DNA from: Sphingobacterium micropteri
GTDB taxonomy: Bacteria; Bacteroidota; Bacteroidia; Sphingobacteriales; Sphingobacteriaceae
Assembly (NCBI RefSeq): GCF_014692515.1
Contig: NZ_JACOIK010000003.1
Coordinates: 62,001-126,000 of the forward strand
Direction: 5' to 3'
DNA length: 64,000 nt
Within the stretch, counting starts at the first letter, position 1. Each line of letters opens with the position of its first letter. Below are positions 16,942 to 24,929 of the stretch, in pieces. The translations under genes were made by a program, and so were the position numbers. A model generated the notes under the pieces. It searched no databases, was not told the DNA's origin, and saw only the letters and a list, made by a program, of their open reading frames with translations.

Positions 16942-17240
16942 ATCGTTTTTTTTAAAATACTATCCATAGAACAACTGATATACGGTATGGTTTCGGGTTT
17001 TAGAATTTGTAAGCCGCTTTTGTACTAAATTTGATAAAGGTCGTAAAAAGGTGTTGGCATATTTTTTATCCTTGGACCGGATTTTTAAGATCGCGTTGTT
17101 TAGCGGTCTATACGAAGCGAAAGCTAGAAAAAATATCGCAAGGGAAATCAATATACTTGAATGTAAGATCAATAGTTGATATACAAAGCATTCCCCAACC
17201 GCATAGTGGTTGGGGAAATGCTTTTGCAATAACGGCCTAT
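16942..17240. other. Gap of about 300 bases with only a terminator
   Basis: Apart from the terminator at 17185-17225 I see no convincing gene, repeat or RNA here. An 89-codon minus frame (16960-17229) begins inside the terminator stem and is not credible. Confidence 0.5.
17185..17225 (-). terminator. Terminator after the nitroreductase gene
   Basis: Strong stem GCATTCCCCAACC (17188-17200) with GGTTGGGGAAATGC (17208-17221), one bulged base, 7-nt loop. It lies 16 bases beyond the nitroreductase stop on the minus strand. T tracts are short on both sides (TTT or TTTT). Confidence 0.65.
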
Positions 17241-17870
17241 TTAACCTATTTGTGGAGCAAATTCTTCAACGGGTAACCGAACTTTTTTAAGGGGTGCTAG
17301 CCAATCTTGTTCTTCGTCGCGATAACCTAACGACAATAGCACCACACTCCGCAGACCTTTTTCGGTCAAACCGAGAATACGATCTACCTGTGCTGAATCA
17401 AACCCTTCCATCGGTGTGGAATCCACTTGTTCGGCAGCTGCGGCAATTAAAGCTGTGCCGAGTCCGATATAGGCTTGACGGGAAGTCCACTGAAAGTTTT
17501 CCTCCGCTGTACGCGGCAGCAAAAAGCTTTCCAGTTTATTCTTGAAATCGACAAGTTGCTCTACAGGCACCGACCGTATGGCGGCTGTGCGTGTCATGAA
17601 GTCGTCAATAATGCCTTGATCAATATTGGTGTATGCTGCGAATACGAGTAAATGTGATGCATCTTTAATCTGGGTATTAAAAGAACCCGCTCCCAGTTCG
17701 GCACGCAGGTCTTTATCTTTGACAACGATGACTCGATAGGGTTGTATGCCTACTGAAGATGCACTGAGGTTAGTCGCTTCTAATATGCGACGGATTTTGT
17801 CGTCCGCTACGGTAGCTTCTTTGTATTTCTTCACGGCATAACGCCATGATAACGCGTCTTGTAATTCCAT
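17241..17870 (-). CDS. NAD(P)H-dependent nitroreductase family oxidoreductase
   Basis: A 209-residue FMN flavoprotein of the NfsB/YodC-type nitroreductase family, which reduces quinones, nitro compounds or similar electrophiles. Motifs: ALSWRYAVKKYKEATV near 6-21 (FMN phosphate-binding Arg), ATNLSASSVGIQPYRVIVV near 32-50, QAYIGLGTALIAAAAEQVDSTPMEGFD near 131-157 and LGYRDEEQDW near the end. It is transcribed away from an HxlR regulator with N-terminal cysteines, an arrangement known for redox-sensing regulators and their nitroreductase targets. Confidence 0.93.
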   Translation of the reverse strand: MELQDALSWRYAVKKYKEATVADDKIRRILEATNLSASSVGIQPYRVIVVKDKDLRAELGAGSFNTQIKDASHLLVFAAYTNIDQGIIDDFMTRTAAIRSVPVEQLVDFKNKLESFLLPRTAEENFQWTSRQAYIGLGTALIAAAAEQVDSTPMEGFDSAQVDRILGLTEKGLRSVVLLSLGYRDEEQDWLAPLKKVRLPVEEFAPQIG

Positions 17871-17920
17871 CTGTAATTTTAATTTTTATAAAACCTATGC
17901 AAATATCCGATGATTTGGTG

Positions 17921-17928
17921 TAAATTTG
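17921..17928 (+). promoter_or_regulatory. -7 element of the HxlR gene promoter
   Basis: TAAATTTG matches TAnnTTTG, 52 bases before the HxlR ATG. No clear TTG at the expected distance upstream. Confidence 0.4.
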
Positions 17929-17944
17929 TAACCAAGGGACAAAA

Positions 17945-17978
17945 AGTAATAGTGACATTCGAGTAACTAAGTGACATT
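17945..17978. repeat. Direct repeats, possible HxlR operator
   Basis: AGTAAT-AGTGACATT (17945-17959) is followed by AGTAACTA-AGTGACATT (17962-17978). The second copy ends 2 bases before the HxlR ATG and both lie downstream of the -7 element. This is a plausible self-regulation site that could also affect the divergent nitroreductase gene. Confidence 0.45.
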
Positions 17979-17980
17979 TT

Positions 17981-18382
17981 ATGGAAAACAAAATAAAGAG
18001 TGTACCCTGTGAAGGACAGGAATATTCAAATTGCGACAAACACATTGCCGCTGTGCACGATACGATGGATGTGTTGAACGGTAAATGGAAGATTACTATT
18101 ATCTCGTTACTGGGTTTTGGCAAACGACGCTATTCGGAGATACTAAAAGAGGTAAAGGGGATTTCTGGAAAAATGCTCAGTAGGGAATTGAAAGATATGG
18201 AAATGAATTTATTGGTAAAACGAACGGTAATCTCCGAGCAACCGATATCGGTTGTCTATGAACTCACCGACTATTGCGTAGAGTTGCTTCCGGTTATTCA
18301 CAGTCTGGCGGCGTGGGGAACGCGACACCGACAGTGTATTGTGGAACAATTTAAACAGGAGCGGGAAGGTGTGCCTGCATAG
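17981..18382 (+). CDS. HxlR-family winged-helix regulator, possibly thiol-based
   Basis: A 133-residue dimeric DNA-binding protein. The winged-helix core is at about 24-110: MDVLNGKWKITIISLLGFGKRRYSEILKEV, GISGKMLSRELKDMEMNLLVKR, VVYELTDYCVELLPVIHSLAAWG. Two cysteines lie in the N-terminal arm (Cys10 and Cys18), plus one or two later. Regulators of this family such as YodB and HypR sense electrophiles or oxidants through an N-terminal cysteine and repress divergent nitroreductase genes. The gene layout here matches that pattern. The ATG at 17981 is the only sensible start. Confidence 0.92.
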   Translation: MENKIKSVPCEGQEYSNCDKHIAAVHDTMDVLNGKWKITIISLLGFGKRRYSEILKEVKGISGKMLSRELKDMEMNLLVKRTVISEQPISVVYELTDYCVELLPVIHSLAAWGTRHRQCIVEQFKQEREGVPA

Positions 18383-18410
18383 TGCATTTTATCTTCGATA
18401 ACGGGAACTA

Positions 18411-18440
18411 TTGCATATAAAAGAAATTTATCTAAGTTTG
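18411..18440 (+). promoter_or_regulatory. Promoter of the LacI gene at 18.5 kb
   Basis: TTG at 18411-18413, a 19-nt spacer and TAAGTTTG at 18433-18440, an exact TAnnTTTG. The start codon is 70 bases further on. Confidence 0.7.
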
Positions 18441-18510
18441 TAAATATGCGGCAAAATCATTTTAGCACGCATATATCGACTAATGGAATACATGGATAAA
18501 GCGTTTAATC

Positions 18511-19533
18511 GTGGGCAAGAAAATTTCAATCACTAGTATTGCAAAACACTTAGGGATATCGACAACAACGGTATCCTTTGTTTTGAATGGAAAAGCACAG
18601 GAGAAAAGAATCAGCGATAAATTGGTGAAAAAAGTCATGGATTACGTGGAAGAAATTGACTATAAACCTAATTCATTGGCCAGAAGTTTACGAACGGGCA
18701 AGTCCAATATCATAGCGCTCATTGTGGAGGATATTTCTTTTCCATTTTTTTCGGCGATAGCAAAAGAAATAGAAGAAAAAGCCTATAAAAATGGCTATAG
18801 GATTATATATTCCAGTACGGAGAACGATGCTGCCAAAACAAGAGAATTGATAGAAATCTATCAGGATAAGCATGTGGATGGGTATATTATTGTTCCGCCG
18901 GAGGGGGTCGAGGAAAAAATCAATGCGTTGCGTCTATCGGGAAAGCCTGTGGTCGTGCTTGACAGATATTTGGATAATGTGGAAACAGACCATGTATTGG
19001 TCAATAACTATGATAGTGTTTATTCTGCTACACATTATCTTATTGATCAAGGATATAAAAATATAGCATTTATCACATTAAGCTCGTTACAGAGTCAAAT
19101 GCTGGACAGATTATCAGGGTACGAACAAGCTATCCAAGATAATAATTTGAGACCTATTATCAAAGAGATTGCGCCAGTAGATAGTTTAGAACGAGAGAAA
19201 CATCTGTTGTCCTTTTTGGAAAGAAAGCGAAAGGATATAGAAGCGATCATTTTTTCTACGAATTATATTTGTGTGAGTGGTCTCAAAGCCATTAAAAAAC
19301 TGGGATTGAATATTCCAGAAGATATTGCTATCGTCAGTTTTGACGATTATGAACTCTTCGAAATGTACACCCCTGCCATTACAAGCATCGCACAACCTAT
19401 CGAGTCTATTTCAGAAAATGCTATCAATTTATTGTTGTCTAGATTGAATAGAAGAACTGCTGATGTGGATAAAAGTCCACAAAAAATAGTATTATCAACC
19501 ACTTTTATACCACGTGATTCCACGGCGCACTAA
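18511..19533 (+). CDS. LacI-family transcriptional regulator
   Basis: A 340-residue repressor or activator. The N-terminal helix-turn-helix is ITSIAKHLGISTTTVSFVLN (about 6-25) and the hinge is YKPNSLARSLRTG. The periplasmic-binding-like effector domain starts at SNIIALIVEDISFPFFS. The start is GTG: the nearby ATGs at 18483 and 18492 are out of frame. It is followed by a ROK kinase and a sugar permease, with AAAACGTTTT-like sites between it and the kinase, so it most likely controls uptake and phosphorylation of a sugar that is also its effector. Confidence 0.94.
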   Translation: MGKKISITSIAKHLGISTTTVSFVLNGKAQEKRISDKLVKKVMDYVEEIDYKPNSLARSLRTGKSNIIALIVEDISFPFFSAIAKEIEEKAYKNGYRIIYSSTENDAAKTRELIEIYQDKHVDGYIIVPPEGVEEKINALRLSGKPVVVLDRYLDNVETDHVLVNNYDSVYSATHYLIDQGYKNIAFITLSSLQSQMLDRLSGYEQAIQDNNLRPIIKEIAPVDSLEREKHLLSFLERKRKDIEAIIFSTNYICVSGLKAIKKLGLNIPEDIAIVSFDDYELFEMYTPAITSIAQPIESISENAINLLLSRLNRRTADVDKSPQKIVLSTTFIPRDSTAH

Positions 19534-19552
19534 AATATTTTCAAGTTCTTTT

Positions 19553-19593
19553 TTGATTTTGCTAAAACGTTTTATATAATTGTAAAACGATTT
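19553..19593 (+). promoter_or_regulatory. Promoter and putative LacI operators before the ROK gene
   Basis: TTG at 19553-19555, a 19-nt spacer and TATAATTG at 19575-19582 (one mismatch to TAnnTTTG). The palindrome AAAACGTTTT (19564-19573) lies between the two boxes and a second copy AAAACGATTT (19584-19593) lies just downstream, 20 bases apart. The central CG is typical of LacI-family sites, so the adjacent LacI protein is the likely binder. Confidence 0.55.
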
Positions 19594-19607
19594 GAGCTAA
19601 TACAGTT

Positions 19608-20486
19608 ATGGATACAAACGAAAGAAAAATTATTGGAGTAGATATTGGTGGGTCGCATATAGCGGCGGGAGAGGTAGTTTGGAATGAGCGACGGATACGG
19701 GCTGGATCCCAAAGACGTATGAGGGTAGATTCGCATGCTTCGTCCGAAGTTGTTATTAACTCCTGGGCAAATTTTCTCTCCCATTTTGTTGATGGTACCA
19801 ACAAGGATTACGTCCGTATAGGTATCGCTATGCCGGGACCTTTTGATTATACAGAAGGTATCTCCTATATTAAAGAATTGAATAAATATGATGCATTGTA
19901 TGGTGTAAACGTTAAAAAGGAACTTGCAACGATATTAGGCATCTCCGAAGAACATATATTGTTTAGGAACGATGCGGAAGCTTTCTTACAAGGAGAGGTT
20001 GTGTATAGGCCGGGTTTACCCGAAACAAAAGTAGTAGGGATCACATTAGGTACCGGACTGGGGTCTGCGGTGTCTGACCACGGCGCATGTAGGGATGTTT
20101 TTTGGGCAATAAGACCAATGAAGGAAGGGATTGCGGAAGATTATATATCTTCTAGATGGTTTATGCATAGGTACCGGGAATTGTCTGGCGGACAGTTGGA
20201 AAGTGTTGAAGCACTTGCAAAGAGCCAAGATCCATGGAAAGAGCAGCTTTTTAGTGAATTTGCTACTCATCTGGCCATTTTTCTCAATGATTTTATCCAT
20301 GCAGAATCTGCATCAACAGTCATTATAGGCGGAAATATCGCTCGGTGTCTTGATCTATTTGTCGATGAGTTGAAAGCAAAATTAGACAATAAACAGGTAG
20401 CGTTGTGCCAGAGTGCACTATGGGAGGATGCAGCTTTATTGGGAGCGGGCTATCTTTGGGAAAAGGAGCTTGCTAAATCAATTTAA
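19608..20486 (+). CDS. ROK-family sugar kinase
   Basis: A 292-residue cytoplasmic protein of the ROK family. The ATP-phosphate loop IIGVDIGGSHIAAGEVVW is near residue 6-23, RIGIAMPGPFDYTEG near 66-80, FRNDAEAFLQGE near 121-132 and GITLGTGLGSAV near 143-154. The usual zinc motif (CxCGxxGCxE) is absent; GIAEDYISSRW occupies that region, so this is a zinc-free branch. It lies between a LacI regulator and a FucP-type permease, consistent with phosphorylating the imported sugar. The substrate (glucose, mannose, N-acetylhexosamine) cannot be fixed, and it might also serve the amino-sugar locus, which has no kinase of its own. Confidence 0.9.
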   Translation: MDTNERKIIGVDIGGSHIAAGEVVWNERRIRAGSQRRMRVDSHASSEVVINSWANFLSHFVDGTNKDYVRIGIAMPGPFDYTEGISYIKELNKYDALYGVNVKKELATILGISEEHILFRNDAEAFLQGEVVYRPGLPETKVVGITLGTGLGSAVSDHGACRDVFWAIRPMKEGIAEDYISSRWFMHRYRELSGGQLESVEALAKSQDPWKEQLFSEFATHLAIFLNDFIHAESASTVIIGGNIARCLDLFVDELKAKLDNKQVALCQSALWEDAALLGAGYLWEKELAKSI

Positions 20487-20508
20487 ACAGAATTTTATAA
20501 ACCAAACA

Positions 20509-21762
20509 ATGAAAGAAAAAATATCTTTTACCGAAAAGAAGTATATGATTACGCTTGTTTTCGTTACGTCCTTATTTATGTTTTGGGGTATTGCCATCAC
20601 GATGGGCGACGTTCTCAATAAGCATTTTCAAACAGTCTTAAATGTGTCAAAGGCGGATTCGGGACTGGTTCAGTTTTCCATATTTGGTGCTTACTTTATT
20701 ATGAGTATCCCGGCAGGGATGTTTATGAAAAAATTTGGCTATAAATACGGTGTACTTTTAGGACTTATATTATTTGCAACCGGCGCTTTTCTTTTTGTGC
20801 CTGCAGCTGACGCGGAATCGTTTGGGTTTTTTAGAATAGCCTTGTTTGTCCTTGGTTGTGGTTTGGCAACATTAGAGACCGTTGCACACCCTTTTATGGC
20901 ATCTTTAGGGGATCAGCGGAGCAGTGACAGAAGGGTTAATTTTGCACAAGCTTTTAATGCGGTAGGTACGATGATCGGCCCGGCGTTGGGAACGTATTTT
21001 TTACTACGTGGGAGCTACGATATTCCGACTGATGGACTGGATTCGGTTAAGAACCTCTATATAGGAATAGGGACGGTTATTCTCTTGATAGCTATATGCT
21101 TTTCTTTTGTAAGAATCCCGACGTTGGTCGATCCCCATAAATCGTCCGAAGAGGTAGATCTTGACGCTGTCAATATTGATGTGGCGCCAGATAAAAAGCT
21201 CTTTCAGCATAGACATTTTGTGTGGGCGGTGATGGCACAATTTTTTAATGCGGCAGCACAGGGGGGTACGTGGGCATTTTTTATAAATTATGGTCACGAG
21301 GTTATGGGATTCTCCGATGAAAAAGCGGGGAGCTATCTTGTAGTTTTTATGGGAACAATGTTATTAGGACGCTTTATAGGCACATTTCTGATGCGGTATA
21401 TTGCTGCAAATAAACTATTAGCTGTATTTGCACTGGCCAATGTCGTCATGTGTGTCATCGTCGCGCAGGGTTGGGGCTGGATTTCATTTGCCGCACTACT
21501 GTCTATCAATTTCTTCTTTAGTATCATGTTCCCGACTATCTTTAGTCTAGGGCTCAAAAACCTGGGTGGGCATACTCAACAGGCATCGTCATTTATCTCG
21601 ATGGGTGTCGTAGGTGCCGCTGTTTTTCCGTTCTTAATGGGGTTAGTTGCGGATACAAATATTGCGACATCTTACTATCTCCCGATCGTATGTTACATCA
21701 TTATATTTTTATTTGGTGCAAAATTCTATAAAGTGCAGCATGAGGGGGGTGTGCATCGGTAA
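20509..21762 (+). CDS. Sugar permease, FucP-type major facilitator
   Basis: A 417-residue inner-membrane protein with about 12 hydrophobic helices and FucP-family motifs: SGLVQFSIFGAYFIMSIPAGMFMKKFGYKYG, ETVAHPFMASLG and FNAVGTMIGPALG. It probably imports a monosaccharide with protons. I moved the start to the ATG at 20509, 22 bases after the ROK stop, because the longer frame runs back inside the kinase gene and adds a non-homologous leader. It is cotranscribed with the kinase. Confidence 0.93.
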   Translation: MKEKISFTEKKYMITLVFVTSLFMFWGIAITMGDVLNKHFQTVLNVSKADSGLVQFSIFGAYFIMSIPAGMFMKKFGYKYGVLLGLILFATGAFLFVPAADAESFGFFRIALFVLGCGLATLETVAHPFMASLGDQRSSDRRVNFAQAFNAVGTMIGPALGTYFLLRGSYDIPTDGLDSVKNLYIGIGTVILLIAICFSFVRIPTLVDPHKSSEEVDLDAVNIDVAPDKKLFQHRHFVWAVMAQFFNAAAQGGTWAFFINYGHEVMGFSDEKAGSYLVVFMGTMLLGRFIGTFLMRYIAANKLLAVFALANVVMCVIVAQGWGWISFAALLSINFFFSIMFPTIFSLGLKNLGGHTQQASSFISMGVVGAAVFPFLMGLVADTNIATSYYLPIVCYIIIFLFGAKFYKVQHEGGVHR

Positions 21763-21827
21763 TAGGTAATTGGAAACAGCACAAGATTGTCAATCTAGGC
21801 GAAATAAGTCAGATTTCGAGATTATCT

Positions 21828-22394
21828 TCAATTCAAGTCGGGACTTTTGGGGAAATTAGCGACATGGGCATATTTCGGACCTAGGCTGATAAGTGCCTGT
21901 TTCCATAAATCTTCACCATCCTGGAGCAGAAGTAGATCTGCTGGAAATTTATTGTGTACTGCCCAGCTGTTCTGTGCTATTTCATCGTCCAGTTGTCCGG
22001 CGGTCCATCCAGCGTAACCTAAAATAAATTTAATTTCATCGGGTTGAAGGAGATGATCGTTTACGAGGAGCCGTATTTGTTCGAATTCTCCGCCGAAGTA
22101 AATACCGTCGACAAGTTCAATGCCTCCCTCAATTTTTTCTGGAACTTTATGAAGAAAAAATAGTGCTTCTACGCCAACTGGCCCTCCGATATATAAAGGA
22201 AATTGTGTGTTTTCTATATCGGGTATGACGTCTGATAAGAGCAGTGACGAGCGATTATTAACAATAACGCCCATTGTTCCTTCAATAACATCGTGTTCAC
22301 AGAGTAAAATGACTGACCTTTCGAAGTTATTGTCAAGCATAAATGGCTCAGAAAGTAATAAACTTCCTTTTTGGGGTGTGTGCGTATTGAACAT
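21828..22394 (-). CDS. YqgE/AlgH family protein
   Basis: A 188-residue protein with family motifs GSLLLSEPFMLDNNFERSVILLCEHD near 10-35, GTMGVIVNNRS near 39-49, PLYIGGPVG near 66-74 and FILGYAGWTAGQLDDEIAQNSW near 122-143. Its function is not well defined. It is convergent with the permease and divergent from pdxH. Confidence 0.93.
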   Translation of the reverse strand: MFNTHTPQKGSLLLSEPFMLDNNFERSVILLCEHDVIEGTMGVIVNNRSSLLLSDVIPDIENTQFPLYIGGPVGVEALFFLHKVPEKIEGGIELVDGIYFGGEFEQIRLLVNDHLLQPDEIKFILGYAGWTAGQLDDEIAQNSWAVHNKFPADLLLLQDGEDLWKQALISLGPKYAHVANFPKSPDLN

Positions 22395-22532
22395 AATAAA
22401 GAAGCCTTTCGTTTAACTAAAACTTGCATCAATATAGGTTGTTTTTCCCGAAAAACCAATTTTTTGTACCGTACACCTCACGAATCCCGTCGCTTTTGAT
22501 TAAGTTTGTGTTTGCATCAACATACTTAACCC

Positions 22533-23186
22533 ATGTCCATTATCCATAAAGATATTGCAGCTATACGGGAAGATTATTGTAAATATAAATTGGACGAAAA
22601 GGATGTGCTATCCAGTCCGATCGAACAGTTTCAGCGTTGGTTTGACGAAGCCCGTTATGCGGAAGTGGTCGAACCAAATGCAATGGTATTGGCAACGGTC
22701 GGAGAAGACGGCTTTCCCTCTTCAAGGGTCGTTCTTTTGAAAGATATAAAACCTTCAGGATTTAGCTTTTTTACAAACTATCATAGTAAAAAGGGACAGG
22801 CTATGTCGAAACAAAAGAAAGTTAGTCTTTTGTTTTTTTGGCCTGAACTGCAGAGACAGATACGAATCGAGGGGTGGGCAGAGAAGTTGCCTTCGGAAGA
22901 TTCGGATGAATATTTTGCATCCCGCCCAAAAGGAAGCCGGATAGGAGCAATTGCCTCGCCACAGAGTCAGGTCATTACGAACAGAAAAGTATTGGAAACA
23001 CGTGTCGATGAATTGACGACAGAATATGCGGAGAAAACTACAATAGAACGCCCTGCTTTTTGGGGAGGATATTTGGTCAGCCCGCTTCGCGTGGAATTTT
23101 GGCAAGGTAGAAGTAGTCGTTTGCACGACCGTATCGAATACGTCTTCCAGCAGGGAGATTGGATTATACAACGATTAGCACCGTAG
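22533..23186 (+). CDS. pdxH: Pyridoxamine 5'-phosphate oxidase
   Basis: FMN enzyme that oxidises pyridoxine or pyridoxamine 5'-phosphate to pyridoxal 5'-phosphate, the last step of vitamin B6 synthesis and salvage. The 217-residue length is normal. Motifs: PNAMVLATVGEDGFPSSRVVLLK near 50-72, FFTNYHSKKGQ near 79-89, RQIRIEGWAEKLP near 110-122, and the C-terminal signature WGGYLVSPLRVEFWQGRSSRLHDR. It is 3 bases ahead of nuoC, so it is in the same transcript as complex I genes. TAAGTTTG at 22501-22508 may be its -7 box. Confidence 0.97.
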   Translation: MSIIHKDIAAIREDYCKYKLDEKDVLSSPIEQFQRWFDEARYAEVVEPNAMVLATVGEDGFPSSRVVLLKDIKPSGFSFFTNYHSKKGQAMSKQKKVSLLFFWPELQRQIRIEGWAEKLPSEDSDEYFASRPKGSRIGAIASPQSQVITNRKVLETRVDELTTEYAEKTTIERPAFWGGYLVSPLRVEFWQGRSSRLHDRIEYVFQQGDWIIQRLAP

Positions 23187-23189
23187 TAC

Positions 23190-23681
23190 ATGATAAACAG
23201 AGTAACAGATTTAATAATTAACAATATTGGTGAACAAGCTATTGTTCGTATAGAGGAAGAAAATTTGCAGCCTATCTTAGTCATTCATATTGATAACCTA
23301 GTAGAAACTGCTTTTTTGCTGCGTGATACGGAGGGATACTATTTTGATTTCCTTTCTAATATTTCGGCAGTAGATTATCACCCCGAACAACGGTTTGGTG
23401 TCGTATACCACCTAGCATCCATTCCTTACCAAACGCAACTTACGCTAAAAGTCGAAATCGAGAACGACCGTCGGTTTGATAATTTGCCCGAGGTTCCCTC
23501 TGTTGCGACTGTTTGGCGTACAGCCGATTGGCACGAAAGGGAGGCGTTCGATCTGATGGGTATATTCTTTACAGGGCATCCAGATTTAAGACGTATTCTT
23601 TTGCCGGACGACTGGCAGGGATATCCGCTGCGGAAAGATTACGAAGATGCCGAAACATATCATGGAATAGCTATTAAATAG
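23190..23681 (+). CDS. nuoC: NADH-quinone oxidoreductase subunit C
   Basis: A 163-residue peripheral-arm subunit of respiratory complex I. The signature HEREAFDLMGIFFTGHPDLR with LLPDDWQGYPLRKDYE is near residues 111-153. The 30-kDa-subunit fold is complete and the length is normal. It follows pdxH by 3 bases and precedes nuoD by 6 bases. The genes nuoA, nuoB and nuoE-N, which usually lie next to nuoC-nuoD, are not within the window. Confidence 0.95.
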   Translation: MINRVTDLIINNIGEQAIVRIEEENLQPILVIHIDNLVETAFLLRDTEGYYFDFLSNISAVDYHPEQRFGVVYHLASIPYQTQLTLKVEIENDRRFDNLPEVPSVATVWRTADWHEREAFDLMGIFFTGHPDLRRILLPDDWQGYPLRKDYEDAETYHGIAIK

Positions 23682-23687
23682 AAGGAG

Positions 23688-24878
23688 ATGACGCGTTATA
23701 CGGAAGGACTGGAAAATTATAAGAAGAAGATTGCTGCGATAACGTCGCAGGAAATGGTCATCAATATGGGGCCGCAACACCCATCTACACATGGTGTATT
23801 ACGCTTGGAGTTGATTACGGATGGAGAAGTGGTGAAGGATATTATTCCGCATTTAGGATATCTCCATCGTTGTTTCGATAAGCATGCTGAATCGATGAAC
23901 TACGGAAAGGCCATCCCGTTTACAGATCGGTTAGATTATCTGTCGTCCATGAACAACAGCCATGCTTTTGTGATGGGAGTGGAGCGTATGCTCAAGATAG
24001 AGAACAAGTTGCCAAAACGTGTAGAGTATATACGAGTATTGGTTTGTGAGCTTAATCGTATTGCTTCCCACTTGATTGCTATTGGTACTTACGGAATTGA
24101 TATTGGTGCTTTCACACCTTTTATGTGGTGCTTTCGGGATAGGGAGCACATTATGAATATGCTGGAATGGGCTTCCGGGTCGCGGATGCTCTACAATTAT
24201 ATTTGGGTGGGCGGCTTGTTCTATGACCTGCCTGTCGGTTTTGAAAAACGCTGCCAGGAATTTGTAGATTATTTCAAACCTAAGTTAGTAGAACTGGATG
24301 ATTTACTTTCCAATAATCAGATATTTATTTCACGTACGGCGAATATCGGGGCTTTGCCTGCCGACGTTGCGATCAATTATGGATGTAGTGGGCCGATGCT
24401 AAGAGCGTCGGGCATTAAGTGGGATTTACGACGTGTAGATGGGTACAGTGTTTATCCAGAACTGGAGTTTGAAATTCCAGTTGGAAAGGGAGAGATGGGA
24501 ATGCTCGGGGATTGCTGGGATCGTTATAAAGTACGGGTAGAGGAAGTGAAAGAGTCTGTGAAAATTATAGAACAGTGCTTACAAAGGCTTCAGACAGATT
24601 TTAAAAGGACACCCGATTTCGATCCCCGAGGATTAGTTCCAAAAAAGGTAAACTTAAAAGCGCAAGAATATTATGTTCGTGCCGAAAACCCCAAAGGAGA
24701 ATTAGGTTTTCATTTTGTAACACAAGAAAAAACAGATGTGCCGAAACGGGTGAAAGCGCGAGGTCCCAGCTTTAACAACCTTTCGGTGTTACCCGAACTG
24801 GGTAAAGGACAACTTATAGCAGATTTAATCGCTATATTAGGTTCTATTGATATTGTATTGGGGGAAGTAGATAGATAG
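23688..24878 (+). CDS. nuoD: NADH-quinone oxidoreductase subunit D
   Basis: A 396-residue 49-kDa-type subunit that forms part of the quinone site of complex I. Motifs: [16 protein letters not shown] near 25-40, [14 protein letters not shown] near 56-69, [15 protein letters not shown] and the C-terminal [35 protein letters not shown] region. It lacks the paired CxxC motifs of nickel-iron hydrogenase large subunits, so it is a true NuoD type. It is the last complex I gene before the dihydroorotase gene, 51 bases downstream. Confidence 0.96.
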   Translation: MTRYTEGLENYKKKIAAITSQEMVINMGPQHPSTHGVLRLELITDGEVVKDIIPHLGYLHRCFDKHAESMNYGKAIPFTDRLDYLSSMNNSHAFVMGVERMLKIENKLPKRVEYIRVLVCELNRIASHLIAIGTYGIDIGAFTPFMWCFRDREHIMNMLEWASGSRMLYNYIWVGGLFYDLPVGFEKRCQEFVDYFKPKLVELDDLLSNNQIFISRTANIGALPADVAINYGCSGPMLRASGIKWDLRRVDGYSVYPELEFEIPVGKGEMGMLGDCWDRYKVRVEEVKESVKIIEQCLQRLQTDFKRTPDFDPRGLVPKKVNLKAQEYYVRAENPKGELGFHFVTQEKTDVPKRVKARGPSFNNLSVLPELGKGQLIADLIAILGSIDIVLGEVDR

Positions 24879-24891
24879 TAAGGGACAAGGG

Positions 24892-24924
24892 ATAACTCAT
24901 AATTCATAACTCATAATTTATAAC
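24892..24924. repeat. Short tandem repeat between nuoD and dihydroorotase
   Basis: ATAACTCATAATTC (24892-24905) and ATAACTCATAATTT (24906-24919) are followed by a partial third copy, ATAAC. The unit is 14 bp and AT-rich, ending 5 bases before the dihydroorotase ATG. Confidence 0.7.
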
Positions 24925-24929
24925 GCGAT

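Noticed and set aside
16674-17028. Overlapping frames on both strands around the small hydrophilic protein (plus 16690-17028, minus 16674-16889)
   Set aside because: They have arginine- and phenylalanine-rich random composition; the minus frame 16723-16941 has a coherent hydrophilic composition and is preferred.
20413-20508. 32-residue upstream extension of the FucP-type permease
   Set aside because: It overlaps the end of the ROK kinase gene and has no similarity to permease N-termini.
23688-24878. nuoD read as a hydrogenase large subunit
   Set aside because: It lacks the CxxC nickel ligands and matches NuoD at both ends.
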